A DNA stretch of 64,000 nt. Origin: Bacillus pseudomycoides (GTDB lineage Bacteria > Bacillota > Bacilli > Bacillales > Bacillaceae_G). The notes under the pieces are model-generated. The model was not told where the DNA came from and did not search any database. It saw nothing but the letters and a program-made list of their open reading frames with translations. Of this stretch, positions 8,232-17,434 are shown piece by piece (the stretch's first letter is position 1; every line of letters begins with the position of its first letter). The DNA is taken from assembly GCF_022811845.1 (NCBI RefSeq), contig NZ_CP064266.1, positions 3,472,001-3,536,000 of the forward strand. The letters run 5' to 3'. The position numbers and the translations under genes are program-made.

Positions 8232-9101
8232 TCAATTTAGTAAATTATAATAATCATACCTTGTTGTAATCTCAAAACCACACTGTTTATAAAGTTTTAG
8301 AGCACTATCGTTTTTAGTTTCAACCTCTAATTCAATCTTCGTTCTTCCCTCAGTTAATAGCTGATGTACGATGTACTGCAAAATGCTTTTTCCATATCCT
8401 TTTCCTTGATAAGAAGGATGAACAGCAACTCCGGATAAGGAAGTAAATCCGTTTTGTTCAATTACTGTAATGGTCCCGATTGGCTGTTTATGAATGAGAG
8501 AAATATATACTTGGTGAGTAGGTGAAGACATTATTTTTTGTAACCAGGAGGATGTGTTTGTCAATGAATCACCAAAAGCTCTACTAGAGATTTCTAAAAG
8601 AGTAGGAAATAGTTCAGTAGATGCAGGGATAAGCTCAATCGTATTTTTTTGTATAGTTGTTTGTTGTGTATCTAACTGAAACTCCATACCGTACTCGCTG
8701 TATAAGTATGGTAAGTGGGTCTGTTTGGTAAAATCTTTTTCAGAGGTTGATGCCCCGTTTATAATGAGTAAGACTTCATCAACATCTCGTTGTTGTATTT
8801 CTTCCATGGCCGTTTGTAAAAGAGTAGTTCCTACTTTTTGTTTTCTGAAATGAGGGTGGACAAATCCTGTTAATTCAAGTTTCGTCGGTCTTTCAAATGC
8901 ATACATACTTAACACACCGATTAATTGTTCATTGTTATAAAAAAGAAAATCGTTTAGCTGATCTTCTTTTCGATTCTTAAGAATATTGACATGCAAATCT
9001 GCTGGATAATCGATGCCATCGTTTCGCTTACAAATATGAGCTAAATCTATGATGTGCTGTATTTCAGCTATGGTTAATCGTTTCTTTTTTTGAATTTGCA
9101 T
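8232..9101 (-). CDS. Tandem GNAT-domain acetyltransferase
   Basis: A 289-residue protein with two GNAT folds. The N-terminal one has an acetyl-CoA loop HPHFRKQKVGTTLL (about residues 85-98). The C-terminal one has the clearer loop HPSYQGKGYGKSILQ (about residues 225-240), followed by NDSALKLYKQCGFE. The second domain carries the canonical Q/RxxGxG/A motif. Tandem GNATs of this type acetylate small molecules or peptides; the substrate is unknown. It lies 23 bases downstream of the APH-family gene on the same strand, so the two are probably co-transcribed. An AAGGAGA site precedes the ATG. Confidence 0.85.
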   Translation of the reverse strand: MQIQKKKRLTIAEIQHIIDLAHICKRNDGIDYPADLHVNILKNRKEDQLNDFLFYNNEQLIGVLSMYAFERPTKLELTGFVHPHFRKQKVGTTLLQTAMEEIQQRDVDEVLLIINGASTSEKDFTKQTHLPYLYSEYGMEFQLDTQQTTIQKNTIELIPASTELFPTLLEISSRAFGDSLTNTSSWLQKIMSSPTHQVYISLIHKQPIGTITVIEQNGFTSLSGVAVHPSYQGKGYGKSILQYIVHQLLTEGRTKIELEVETKNDSALKLYKQCGFEITTRYDYYNLLN

Positions 9102-9124
9102 ATTGTAATCTCCTTAAGAGTATT

Positions 9125-10000
9125 TTAGAAAAAGGCGGGGTGTTGTAGCCATTCCTCTAAATCCACATTTCCTTGAACGGATAATAATCGATATAAATAT
9201 CGGTACGGTGCCCTACATTGTTCTAAATTAGGAAGAGGCATAATTGTTTCGTAACCTTGTCGGAATGCATGAGCTTCTTTCTCAGTAAATACGTATTCTA
9301 ATCCAATAAAATCAAGTTCTCTTGGCACAACCGCATAAGCTTCTGTATCTACTAATCCAGTAATTACTACACCATCTGTTAAAAATTGAGTTGGATCCAT
9401 ATCGATTAAAACTAGTGTAGCTTCCTGTGGTACTGGTAGTGCCTGAAGTTGTGACTGAAATACTACGAATAAATCATTTATTTTAGAATTATTAGAGTGA
9501 AACATCTCCACAAGTTGTTTACTTACGTCTGTTATATGTTTTTGAAACTTATCAAGTGGAATTTGAAAAGTTCCAGAAGGGTTTCCAATATAATTTGCCT
9601 TATACTGATGAATTTGTGCTAAGCCTTTTCCAAGGTTATATAAGATAGAATCAGGTTGTTCTATAAATGATTTGAGTACTTGACCGTTTAACTTCTCAAC
9701 AATAATATATTCTCGTTCTAATGTATGTTTCTGCAATATTTTGGGGATTGGGAGCGTTGTGTATTGCTGTAACTGTTTGTGTATGGTTTCTAACATATGT
9801 ACATTTCTTGGATCAATCCCAAATAGATGTTTACATCCCCACCAAAAATCATTGTTTGGTTCTGTTTTCATTTTAGAAGATCGAACGATAACCTCATCAG
9901 TTTTTGTTTTTACGAGCCAGACGTCACTGGCATGATTTTCATAACCTGGGTGTAATGTGTCTATAGATAGGATAGGGGAGGTAAATAGGGCTTGTAACAT
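9125..10000 (-). CDS. Aminoglycoside phosphotransferase (APH)-family kinase-like protein
   Basis: A 291-residue protein with the APH/choline-kinase architecture: an N-lobe with EYIIVEKLNGQVL, then the catalytic loop LVLIDMDPTQFL and the metal motif GLVDTEAY. The usual HGD-xxxx-N loop is altered: the catalytic Asp is kept, the preceding His is Ile, and the Asn position is Gln. It may phosphorylate a small metabolite or have changed function. The ATG at 9998-10000 is chosen because AAAGGAG precedes it; the open frame extends 16 codons further without a ribosome site. There is no strong reason to call it a resistance gene. Confidence 0.75.
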   Translation of the reverse strand: MLQALFTSPILSIDTLHPGYENHASDVWLVKTKTDEVIVRSSKMKTEPNNDFWWGCKHLFGIDPRNVHMLETIHKQLQQYTTLPIPKILQKHTLEREYIIVEKLNGQVLKSFIEQPDSILYNLGKGLAQIHQYKANYIGNPSGTFQIPLDKFQKHITDVSKQLVEMFHSNNSKINDLFVVFQSQLQALPVPQEATLVLIDMDPTQFLTDGVVITGLVDTEAYAVVPRELDFIGLEYVFTEKEAHAFRQGYETIMPLPNLEQCRAPYRYLYRLLSVQGNVDLEEWLQHPAFF

Positions 10001-10177
10001 AAGAAAACTCCTTTTCTCTAAAAATTCAATAAAATAATTATATATCATCTAGAAATAGAACATATAAAAATTTCCAAATTAGTGTCGAATTTGTGTAAAT
10101 AAAGCCATTTCTTTGAAAAAATAGAGAATTTTTGGTGTGATAATACTAAGAAAATATATCTGTTTTGGGGGTAATCA

Positions 10178-11035
10178 ATGAAAAAAATATTTGAATATGT
10201 TTTATTAACAATTGGCTCGATTATTGTAGCTGGCTCATTGGAGTTGATTTTGGCACCCAATGGACTAGTAGATGGTGGGGTAACAGCCATTTCTATTATG
10301 GCAAATAAAGTTGCTGGGCTACCGCTTTATGGTGTGTTTTTAGGACTTAATATTCCTATTCTATTATTTACTGCAAAAGTAATGGGGAAAAAGTTCTTTA
10401 TTCGTACGTCTTATGCAAATGTTGTAACAACTCTCGGATTAATTTATTTGAAGCCATTTCCAGCGATTACAACGTCTGAATTACTAATTGTATTGTATGG
10501 CGGAGTATTATTTGGAATTGGTGTTGGGATTGTTGTGAAAATGGGCGGTGCGATTGATGGGTCAGAAATGTTAGCGGTTTGGATGAATAAACATTTTAAG
10601 GTGCCGATTAGTACATTTTTACTTGCTGTAAATGCTGTTATTTTTGTATTTGTCGCTATTTTGTTTTCAATTGAACAAGCGATGTTCTCACTCGCAATTT
10701 TCTACATTGTTACGAAGATGATAGATTTCATATTAGATGGCATTAATCAAGGCAAGAGTGTCATGATTATTTCGAGTAAAAATAAAGAAGTTGGTGAACT
10801 TCTTATGAAGGAGTTACAACTTTCTGTTACGTATCTACATGGAGAAGGCGGTTTTTTAGGAGAGCACCAGAGAATTATCTATTGTATTACAAACCGTTTT
10901 ATTTATCCAAAGATGAAAGATCTCGTTCTCTCTGTAGATTCAAGTGCCATCATTGAAGCTTCTTATTCAACAGAAACAACTGGTGTGAAACGCCCAGGGA
11001 TGTCATCACGTTCAGGGCAAACATCAAATGATTAG
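10178..11035 (+). CDS. YitT-family membrane protein (DUF161 + DUF2179)
   Basis: A 285-residue protein with five to six transmembrane helices in the first 195 residues, including the characteristic LAPNGLVDGGVTAISIM and GGAIDGSEML motifs. A cytoplasmic C-terminal DUF2179 domain (about residues 200-275) contains TYLHGEGGFLG. Family members are Bacillus membrane proteins of unknown transport or sensing function. GGGGGTAATC precedes the ATG. It is a single gene between divergent and convergent neighbours. Confidence 0.9.
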   Translation: MKKIFEYVLLTIGSIIVAGSLELILAPNGLVDGGVTAISIMANKVAGLPLYGVFLGLNIPILLFTAKVMGKKFFIRTSYANVVTTLGLIYLKPFPAITTSELLIVLYGGVLFGIGVGIVVKMGGAIDGSEMLAVWMNKHFKVPISTFLLAVNAVIFVFVAILFSIEQAMFSLAIFYIVTKMIDFILDGINQGKSVMIISSKNKEVGELLMKELQLSVTYLHGEGGFLGEHQRIIYCITNRFIYPKMKDLVLSVDSSAIIEASYSTETTGVKRPGMSSRSGQTSND

Positions 11036-11040
11036 ACATA

Positions 11041-11085
11041 AAAAAGCTGCTCCTTGCAATTATTTTTGCGAGGAGCAGCTTTTTT
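11041..11085. terminator. Bidirectional terminator between yitT-like and MocR genes
   Basis: The stem AAAAAGCTGCTCCT pairs with its complement, and an inner GCAA/TTGC extends it. There is a T run on the plus side and a matching A run, so it works in both directions. The end of the MocR-type gene (11060) lies inside it. Confidence 0.85.
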
Positions 11086-12481
11086 TAGGAAACCAAGCTT
11101 CTTTTAATAATGTTACAACAGTTTCAATTGAATCGATTGGTATCCCTCCGAAACCTAGTAATACATAAGCTTTTTGTTGTAAATGATTTACTGAATCGTA
11201 TATGGATAGAGGATAAAGCTTTACATGTTTTTCATCAGCTGACTGAATGAGTTCATGTTCATTCATGCCGTTATGAACATGTAGTACGATATGAAGTCCA
11301 GATTGATCTCCAAGTATATCAACATCAGTGCCCATTTGGCTTAAAAGTGATTTGACTAATGTATGATGTTTTTTCTTATATAATGTACGAACACGGTTTA
11401 AGTGTCGATCCCAATCTCCTTTTTGAATAAAGTTAGCAAGGGCAAGCTGTTGTATTTTAGAAACAGTTTGTTTGAAGATACCACCTAAGTTTTTATAAGC
11501 ATCCAAAAGATGTTTTGGAAGAACAATATATCCCATTCTTAAGGAAGGTAAGAATGATTTTGAAAAAGTTCCCATGTAAATAACACGTTCATTTGTATCA
11601 AGCCCTTGTAAGGAAGGGATAGGTTTTCCAACGTAGCGAAACTCTCCGTCGTAATCGTCTTCAATAATATATCCTGAGCAATCATTGGCCCATTTTAATA
11701 ACTCGAGCCGTCTTGATAAAGGCATAATCATGCCATATGGAAATTGATGAGAAGGCGTAACATAAGCAACGTTCGCATCACAATTATTTAGAGATGAAAT
11801 GTTCATTCCTTTTTCGTCTAATGGTACAGGATGAACAGGGTGACCGCAGCTTTGAACAATAGCTTTTACGCGGTGAAACCCAGGATTTTCGATTGCGTAT
11901 GATTTTTGCTGCCCAAGTAATTGAATAAGTAACCAAAGAAGAGGTTGTGTACCAGCACCAATAATAATTTGGTTAGGTGTGCAATGAACCCCGCGAGCAT
12001 GATACAAATATTTTGCAATGTGAGTACGAAGTATATATTCTCCTTGTGGATCTTCTTTTGTAAATAAGTCGTTTTCATATTGGAGTAAACATTGTTGTAG
12101 TGCTCTTTTCCAATTTGAGAGTGGAAAGGCTGTTTGATCGATGTTTCCTTGACTACAATCAAAAAAGAGCGGTTCTGTTTGTTTTTTTTCAAATTGGTAA
12201 AATGGAGCATGTTGTTTATTTGGTATAACATCTACATCTACTTCCGCAACAAATATACCACGCTTCGGTTTACTGTCTACATAGCCTTCCGCGGATAACT
12301 GCTGATAAGCTGATTCGACTGTAATGCGGCTAACACCAAGTTGTAATGCTAAATTTCGGTGAGAAGGGAGACGTGTTCCGGCAGGGAGCGTTCTCTTTAA
12401 GATTTCTTGTTTCATGTAGTCATAAATTTGTATATAGATGGGTGTTTTACTTTCTAATTGTAGAGGAATAGTTAAATCCAT
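11060..12481 (-). CDS. MocR/GabR-type regulator (GntR winged helix fused to aminotransferase fold)
   Basis: A 473-residue protein. Residues 1 to about 80 are a GntR winged helix (LPSHRNLALQLGVSRITVESA and SAEGYVDSKPKRGIFV). The rest is a fold-type I aminotransferase domain with IIEDDYDGEFRY and the PLP lysine in GTFSKSFLPSLRMGY. Such proteins use PLP or an amino-acid adduct as effector. There are no pdxST genes here. The divergent gene is a GNAT with a short shared promoter region (12482-12611), so this GNAT is the most likely target. Confidence 0.9.
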   Translation of the reverse strand: MDLTIPLQLESKTPIYIQIYDYMKQEILKRTLPAGTRLPSHRNLALQLGVSRITVESAYQQLSAEGYVDSKPKRGIFVAEVDVDVIPNKQHAPFYQFEKKQTEPLFFDCSQGNIDQTAFPLSNWKRALQQCLLQYENDLFTKEDPQGEYILRTHIAKYLYHARGVHCTPNQIIIGAGTQPLLWLLIQLLGQQKSYAIENPGFHRVKAIVQSCGHPVHPVPLDEKGMNISSLNNCDANVAYVTPSHQFPYGMIMPLSRRLELLKWANDCSGYIIEDDYDGEFRYVGKPIPSLQGLDTNERVIYMGTFSKSFLPSLRMGYIVLPKHLLDAYKNLGGIFKQTVSKIQQLALANFIQKGDWDRHLNRVRTLYKKKHHTLVKSLLSQMGTDVDILGDQSGLHIVLHVHNGMNEHELIQSADEKHVKLYPLSIYDSVNHLQQKAYVLLGFGGIPIDSIETVVTLLKEAWFPKKSCSSQK

Positions 12482-12611
12482 TGCATGCGCTCTCCTTTAA
12501 AACTGGCCTTATAAAAAAGGGATGAACTGCCACTTAAGGAAAGGGCAGTCTCTATTTATAATAATAATATAACATTTAGAAAATTTTATAAATAGTTAGG
12601 GGAGATTCGTG

Positions 12612-13037
12612 ATGAATGTTAAGGAAATAAAATCAGAAGATCAATTAGATGCGGTATTACCCGTTTTACAACAATTACGAACGGCGCTTACAAAAGAGGA
12701 AGCACAATTTTTATTTCGTCAGATGCAAGAGGAACGCTATCAATTATTTTCTTTGTATAATGAGGAAAATGAGGTGGTTAGCCTTGCTGGTGTAGCGATA
12801 TGTACGAATTTTTATAATAAGAAACATGTTTTTGTATATGACCTTGTAACGGCAGAAGCTCATCGCTCCAAAGGATATGGTAAAGCATTATTATCATATA
12901 TAGAGGAGTGGGGAACAGAAAAGGGATGTAGTTCTGTTGTTTTGACATCAGCGTTTCCAAGAATTGATGCACATAGATTTTATGAAAGAGAAGGATATAA
13001 TAAGGTAAGTTATTCTTTTTGTAAAGAGTTACAATAG
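12612..13037 (+). CDS. GNAT-family N-acetyltransferase
   Basis: A 141-residue single-domain GNAT with the acetyl-CoA loop AHRSKGYGKALLSY (about residues 83-96) and a C-terminal HRFYEREGYNK motif. The ATG at 12612 is chosen over an adjacent GTG because GGGGAG is better spaced. It is divergent from the MocR-type regulator, which may control it. The substrate is unknown. Confidence 0.85.
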   Translation: MNVKEIKSEDQLDAVLPVLQQLRTALTKEEAQFLFRQMQEERYQLFSLYNEENEVVSLAGVAICTNFYNKKHVFVYDLVTAEAHRSKGYGKALLSYIEEWGTEKGCSSVVLTSAFPRIDAHRFYEREGYNKVSYSFCKELQ

Positions 13038-13045
13038 AGAAGAAA

Positions 13046-13090
13046 AATAGTAGATTCTAAATGTGATAAGATATAGAATCTGCTATTTTT
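13046..13090 (+). terminator. Terminator after GNAT gene
   Basis: A stem of AATAG-t-AGATTCTA with TAGAATCT-g-CTATT (one internal mismatch), followed by T residues. Confidence 0.75.
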
Positions 13091-13192
13091 TGTTATAATA
13101 GAAATAAGGTATTTTGTCGAATTATGTTTATGAAATGATAAAGGAACATTTAAATATGTAGCAAGCTGTAAATGAAAAAAGGGGCGTTTATA

Positions 13193-13420
13193 TTGGATAA
13201 AATACAGAAAATATCAATTCCAAACGAAGGAAGAGTTATTGTTATTTCTGATATTCATGGAGAGCTAGGGCTTCTTAAGAAACTATTAAGCGAAGTTAAT
13301 TTTAGTGCAGAGGATTATTTAATCATTAATGGTGATCTTTGTGAAAAAGGAAGGAATAGTATAGGTGTTGTAAACTATGTCGTGGAACTGTCAGCACAGA
13401 ATCCAAATAGAAACAAATAA
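13193..13420 (+). pseudogene. Truncated calcineurin-like metallophosphoesterase (PrpE-like N-terminus)
   Basis: A 75-residue piece starting at a TTG with AAAGGGG upstream. It contains the first two metal motifs of the calcineurin-like family, VISDIHGELG and NGDLCEKGRNS. The GNH and later histidine motifs that complete the active site are absent: the frame ends at 13420, where about 150 residues would be expected to follow. The following sequence is in another frame and unrelated. I infer a deletion-truncated phosphatase gene. Confidence 0.7.
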
Positions 13421-13649
13421 ACGATTATATGTTAAAAATGAATATATAAAGCAAAATGAAGCAGGTGATTATACTGTTAAAACCGATATTTCTTGTGCAC
13501 AAATAAGTGTAAGGAAAGGTGATATTGTTTTGCTTATTGATGATAGCTGTACGGGATATGATTTAATCAAAAAAGATGGTGTGGAAGGCTGGATAGAGAA
13601 GGGTCTTCTTCTTAAAGTGAATGAGAAGAAATTAAAAGTATATAGCTAA
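13377..13649 (+). pseudogene. SH3-like C-terminal remnant of unknown gene
   Basis: An open frame of up to 90 codons. From about codon 16 it reads as a small beta-rich domain (YVKNEYIKQNEAGDYTVKTD ... GVEGWIEKGLLLKV) reminiscent of bacterial SH3-like domains. It overlaps the truncated phosphatase in a different frame and has no credible start or ribosome site of its own. It is probably the 3' end of a second gene joined here by deletion. Confidence 0.4.
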
Positions 13650-13679
13650 AAAACAGGAGGAATTTCCTCCTGTTTTTTT
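13648..13679 (+). terminator. Terminator
   Basis: A stem of about 13 bp containing CAGGAGGAA and TTTCCTCCTG, flanked by A and T runs. Confidence 0.85.
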
Positions 13680-13737
13680 ATTTTGTAGACTTTGAGAGCG
13701 TAAAGTTTAGATGATCATGATAAGGAATTTAATTTTT

Positions 13738-14778
13738 TTATAAATGCAGCGAAGAACCACTTTTCTCTTCTAGAGAAGCAAATGAAAAAGGATCTTTATT
13801 TTTAACAAATGTTTTTTGATCTTGAACAGATTGAACTGCTACAATTTGTGAATTTCTTACTTTAAGTGCATCTTGAATCCCAAGTGTCATGAGCTTAATA
13901 AAAAGAATAGTAATAAAGAATGTAGCGAGAGTATAAAAAATAATCCACAATGAAAGATTCATTTCATTACGATTTAGTCCAATAAGGCCCGCCCAATCAT
14001 TCGAGAGTGAAACAGGTTTGAACTGACCTTCGTCCATTTCTTTCATTTGTATCCCGCCGATCACAATGTTAAGTAATGCTAAGTGGATCATGAGTATGAG
14101 TGTTTGGACAATATGTTCCATAAATAACAAAAATACGCGGTCGAGCAATAAGACTCGTAAATGTTTTTTTATAATATGAAAACGACTTGCCCCCATTAAT
14201 TGTGAGCTCGATATATAATCTTTTTTCATAAATTCATCAACTTCTGATGAAATATATAACGAAATTGTAGGGAGAGCGATAAAAATGAGTATAATAGCTT
14301 GATAAAGTGCAAATGAGATATTTGGACTTAGTCGATCCGCATTTGATGTGATTACAAGATTAATTGGCGTGATAAGTATGAATGCGATAAATAAAGTTGG
14401 GATATAATAAAAAACTTCTGAGCATGCCTGGAAAAATCTTTTGAATTTTGTAGCGTATAAACTTAATAGAATACCTATACATGTTCCAAATAAAATACGT
14501 AATAAACTAATTGCGATAGCAAATAAAATTGTAAATTTTGCTCCGTCTAAAATTTGTAAGAAGATAGATTCTCCGAAACGGTCAGAGCCAAAAGGTGGCA
14601 TTAAAGATGGCGAAAAGGGTGCCTTTCCAAGTAATTCATGCTTGTCATTATAAAGTAACAGATGTGTTTCCGGGATGTTAGATTTAAAGAACAAACTATA
14701 AATAATACTAGCTGCCACCAGTATGAAAAGGTAAATGAATCCGATTAAAAAACGTTTTGATTTCCAAATAGATCTCAT
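13738..14778 (-). CDS. ABC transporter permease, oligopeptide (DppC/OppC) type
   Basis: A 346-residue membrane protein with an N-terminal helix, a periplasmic-facing segment containing GKAPFSPSLMPPFGSDRFGE (typical of the OppC N-terminal region) and four to five further helices. The permease loop SSQLMGASRFHIIKKHLRV corresponds to the EAA motif that contacts the ATPase. Translation is coupled to the upstream permease: the start codon overlaps its stop in ATGA (14775-14778). The ATG is preceded by AAAGGAG. No ATP-binding or substrate-binding gene lies next to it in the window. Confidence 0.85.
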   Translation of the reverse strand: MRSIWKSKRFLIGFIYLFILVAASIIYSLFFKSNIPETHLLLYNDKHELLGKAPFSPSLMPPFGSDRFGESIFLQILDGAKFTILFAIAISLLRILFGTCIGILLSLYATKFKRFFQACSEVFYYIPTLFIAFILITPINLVITSNADRLSPNISFALYQAIILIFIALPTISLYISSEVDEFMKKDYISSSQLMGASRFHIIKKHLRVLLLDRVFLLFMEHIVQTLILMIHLALLNIVIGGIQMKEMDEGQFKPVSLSNDWAGLIGLNRNEMNLSLWIIFYTLATFFITILFIKLMTLGIQDALKVRNSQIVAVQSVQDQKTFVKNKDPFSFASLEEKSGSSLHL

Positions 14779-15677
14779 AGCGTTTCTCCTTTCATTTGTT
14801 TTTGCCACCTATTCATCATAAAAGAAGTGATTTGAAAAATAATATAAAACGGCAAGATAATCATGATAAGTATGATAAATACAGCAGGGGGTGAAATAAA
14901 CGCCTTTTTAAATAAAAATTGAATAATGCCTTGCATATTAAAAACAAATTCTAAAATGAACAAGTTAGAAAGTAGGAAAACAAAAATTGTTTTTAAATGG
15001 TGAAAGAAGTGAATGAATATATTTTTGAATACATGAATGCACAGTATATAACTTGATGAAAGGCCTTTTCCATAAGCAACTTCTACATATTGTTTTCCAT
15101 GTTCTTCTTGTATGTATAAAATCATCATCCGAAACATCTGTATGGTAGGTAAAACTGCTAAAGATAAAATAGGGAGTAAATAAGCTCGATTTTCATTAAA
15201 AGAAATAATTGTGACAGGAGATTCCCCGAATTTCTGAAGGAACCATATGAAAAACATTTGTAAACAAATCATCATCATCATATCAGGGACAGCTTCTAAT
15301 ATAAAAACAAATCGGTTTATCCATTTTTTGATAGAATCTTTTGCTAAAAAATAAAAAAATGCCATGTTAGATGAAAGAAAGAGCGCAAGAAAAAAAGCGA
15401 CAGATAAAACAGTAAATGAATAGGCGTAAGGTTCTAAAACAGTTGGGAATAATGGGGTTTTTTTAAAACTACCAAACCTCGCGTCTGATGATAGAACGAT
15501 AAGAGACTCCGGAGAGAAAATCTGTTTTAACATAATAAAAATCTGTTTTGAAAATTGTATCGGCTGAAAGGTGAATCCTCCGTGAGTGATAAATAAATAA
15601 GGTAAATTTAATAACAGTAAGAGTGATAAAATAATCGATGAAAGTTTTATCATAAATTGAGATGTTTTGTGTAACAT
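14775..15677 (-). CDS. ABC transporter permease, oligopeptide (DppB/OppB) type
   Basis: A 300-residue, strongly hydrophobic protein with about six helices and a cytoplasmic loop YVEVAYGKGLSSSYILCIHV, which matches the EAA-type motif of OppB-like permeases. It is first in a two-gene operon with the OppC-like gene. The ATG at 15677 is chosen over a TTG one codon earlier because GGAGGG is better spaced. It is divergent from the GNAT operon, with a promoter region of about 130 bases between. The cargo could be a peptide or nickel-type complex; the missing partners leave this open. Confidence 0.8.
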   Translation of the reverse strand: MLHKTSQFMIKLSSIILSLLLLLNLPYLFITHGGFTFQPIQFSKQIFIMLKQIFSPESLIVLSSDARFGSFKKTPLFPTVLEPYAYSFTVLSVAFFLALFLSSNMAFFYFLAKDSIKKWINRFVFILEAVPDMMMMICLQMFFIWFLQKFGESPVTIISFNENRAYLLPILSLAVLPTIQMFRMMILYIQEEHGKQYVEVAYGKGLSSSYILCIHVFKNIFIHFFHHLKTIFVFLLSNLFILEFVFNMQGIIQFLFKKAFISPPAVFIILIMIILPFYIIFQITSFMMNRWQKQMKGETL

Positions 15678-15807
15678 CAAATCCCTCCGTCATCTTTTTA
15701 CAATATTATACAACAAAGCGCGATTTATTGTTTGATTTTTCGGAAGAATGTATATTATTATTAATGCATTAAATTCTAATATTCGACTTAATAGCATAGG
15801 AGGCAAT

Positions 15808-16374
15808 ATGGAACAGATATATTTACAAGGTAAAAAAGTGATAGTAAGAAAAATAGAAGAGAAAGATATACATTCTTTATATTCACAAAGATACAAAGAA
15901 GAAAACCCTGAGTGGAAAAAGTGGGATGCACCATACTTTCCATTTTCTATTCAAGAATATTCGGTGTATAAGGGAAGTTTGCAAGCTAAGCTAAAAGAGG
16001 AACCTTTGTCGCAACTTATTATTGAAACTGATAACGAAATAATTGGGACAGCTGGTTTCTATTGGGAATATAAGGCGTCACGCTGGTTAGAAATAGGGAT
16101 CACCATTTATGACCCAGCATATTGGAATGGCGGTTATGGTACAGAAGCTTTGCAACTATATAGAGATTTATTATTCGAAAATATAGAGATTGGTAGGGTT
16201 GGATTAACGACTTGGTCTGGAAATGAACGAATGATGAAAGTTGCAGAAAAAATTGGGATGAAGTTAGAAGGTAGAATGCGAAAATGTCGTTACTATAATG
16301 GGACATATTATGATTCTATTAGAATGGGAATGATTCGTGAAGAGTGGGAAGAATTAAGAGAAGCGAAGGAGTGA
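15808..16374 (+). CDS. RimJ/RimL-type GNAT acetyltransferase
   Basis: A 188-residue protein of the RimL/SpeG-like acetyltransferase_3 type: N-terminal LRKIEEKDIHSLYS-like beginning, central WLEIGITIYDPAYWNGGYG acetyl-CoA loop, and C-terminal MKVAEKIGMKLEGRMRKCRY. The ATG at 15808 follows GGAGG; the open frame extends 20 codons upstream without a site. It is the first of five closely packed genes. The likely substrate is an amino group of a protein N-terminus or small molecule, not determinable. Confidence 0.85.
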   Translation: MEQIYLQGKKVIVRKIEEKDIHSLYSQRYKEENPEWKKWDAPYFPFSIQEYSVYKGSLQAKLKEEPLSQLIIETDNEIIGTAGFYWEYKASRWLEIGITIYDPAYWNGGYGTEALQLYRDLLFENIEIGRVGLTTWSGNERMMKVAEKIGMKLEGRMRKCRYYNGTYYDSIRMGMIREEWEELREAKE

Positions 16375-16380
16375 AATGAG

Positions 16381-16929
16381 ATGTACGCTGTTATTGCTAC
16401 ATTTGATAAGAAGTTTTCAAAGCACGTGAAAGAGATTCGGGAAGGACTAACGGACATTGTACATAATGAGGGCTTAGAGCCTCATATTACATTAGCTGAC
16501 TATCATGCTTTGGGTTTAGAAGCATATAGACATGAACTTGAAAAGTTTACAGAGAGTGTAGAGCATTTTCGAGTTGGATTTTCTTCTGTTGGTACCTTTC
16601 CTACAAATGGAACAATCTTTCTAGCGCCAACAGTAACGAAGGGATTATTAGAGGTGCATCAATCTTTTCATAATCATTTTAAAGATTTTCATGATCAGCC
16701 ACATTCATATTATGTACCTGAGAAATGGGTGCCACATTGTACGATTGCCAACCGTTTAGAACGAGAGCAATTTGTTCGTGTAATGGAGTTTGTATATAAA
16801 GAGTTTCGTGTGCAAACGGCAGTTGTTGAAAGTCTAAAGTTAATTAGAGTGAACTATGAAAATGGTAATTCTGTTTCTTGTAGCATAGTAGCGGAATACA
16901 ATTTGAAAAGAGAGGAGACATTCATATGA
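16381..16929 (+). CDS. 2H phosphoesterase (2'-5' RNA ligase-like)
   Basis: A 182-residue protein with the two HxT motifs of the 2H superfamily, EPHITLADY (about residue 35) and VPHCTIANR (about residue 120). Family enzymes hydrolyse cyclic phosphodiesters or act on 2',3'-cyclic RNA ends. It begins 6 bases after the previous stop, and its end overlaps the next start by 4 bases (ATGA). It is thus translationally coupled in the GNAT/cupin operon. Confidence 0.85.
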   Translation: MYAVIATFDKKFSKHVKEIREGLTDIVHNEGLEPHITLADYHALGLEAYRHELEKFTESVEHFRVGFSSVGTFPTNGTIFLAPTVTKGLLEVHQSFHNHFKDFHDQPHSYYVPEKWVPHCTIANRLEREQFVRVMEFVYKEFRVQTAVVESLKLIRVNYENGNSVSCSIVAEYNLKREETFI

Positions 16930-17411
16930 CATATGTAGTTAGAAAAATGAATGCACGGGATATTGCTGCTGTACAAGAAGTGGCAAAAGTAGCTTGGTAT
17001 GATACATATAAAGGGATTATCCCAGAAGAAGTGCAAGCCACGTTTTTGAAACAAACGTATTCGGATGAAATGATGAAACGAAGACTAGAGCATTCGCACT
17101 TATTTGTAGCAGAAACAGAAGACCAAATTGTAGGGTTTGCTAATTTTTCACCTGTAAAACATCAAAATGAAGCGGAATTAGGGGCAATATATGTATTACC
17201 GGAACACCAAGAGAAAAGGATTGGTACAGCTTTATTGCAAAGAGGTATTACCTATTTAGAAGGGGTTAGAAAGATATATATTCATGTAGAAGCAGCGAAT
17301 GAAAAAGGGAAACGGTTTTATGAAGCGAAGGGCTTTGCAGCTTTAGAGCAATTTGAAGAAGACTTTGAGGGACACATGCTACAAACGGTAAGAATGGTGT
17401 TACATGTGTAG
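16926..17411 (+). CDS. GNAT-family N-acetyltransferase
   Basis: A 161-residue GNAT: LGAIYVLPEHQEKRIGTALLQ is the acetyl-CoA loop (about residues 80-100) and NEKGKRFYEAKGF the C-terminal motif. The loop has RIGTA in place of the common GxGxG/A first glycine. The start overlaps the 2H phosphoesterase stop by 4 bases. Substrate unknown. Confidence 0.85.
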   Translation: MTYVVRKMNARDIAAVQEVAKVAWYDTYKGIIPEEVQATFLKQTYSDEMMKRRLEHSHLFVAETEDQIVGFANFSPVKHQNEAELGAIYVLPEHQEKRIGTALLQRGITYLEGVRKIYIHVEAANEKGKRFYEAKGFAALEQFEEDFEGHMLQTVRMVLHV

Positions 17412-17434
17412 GAAATGGTGTAGGAGGAGAAAAG

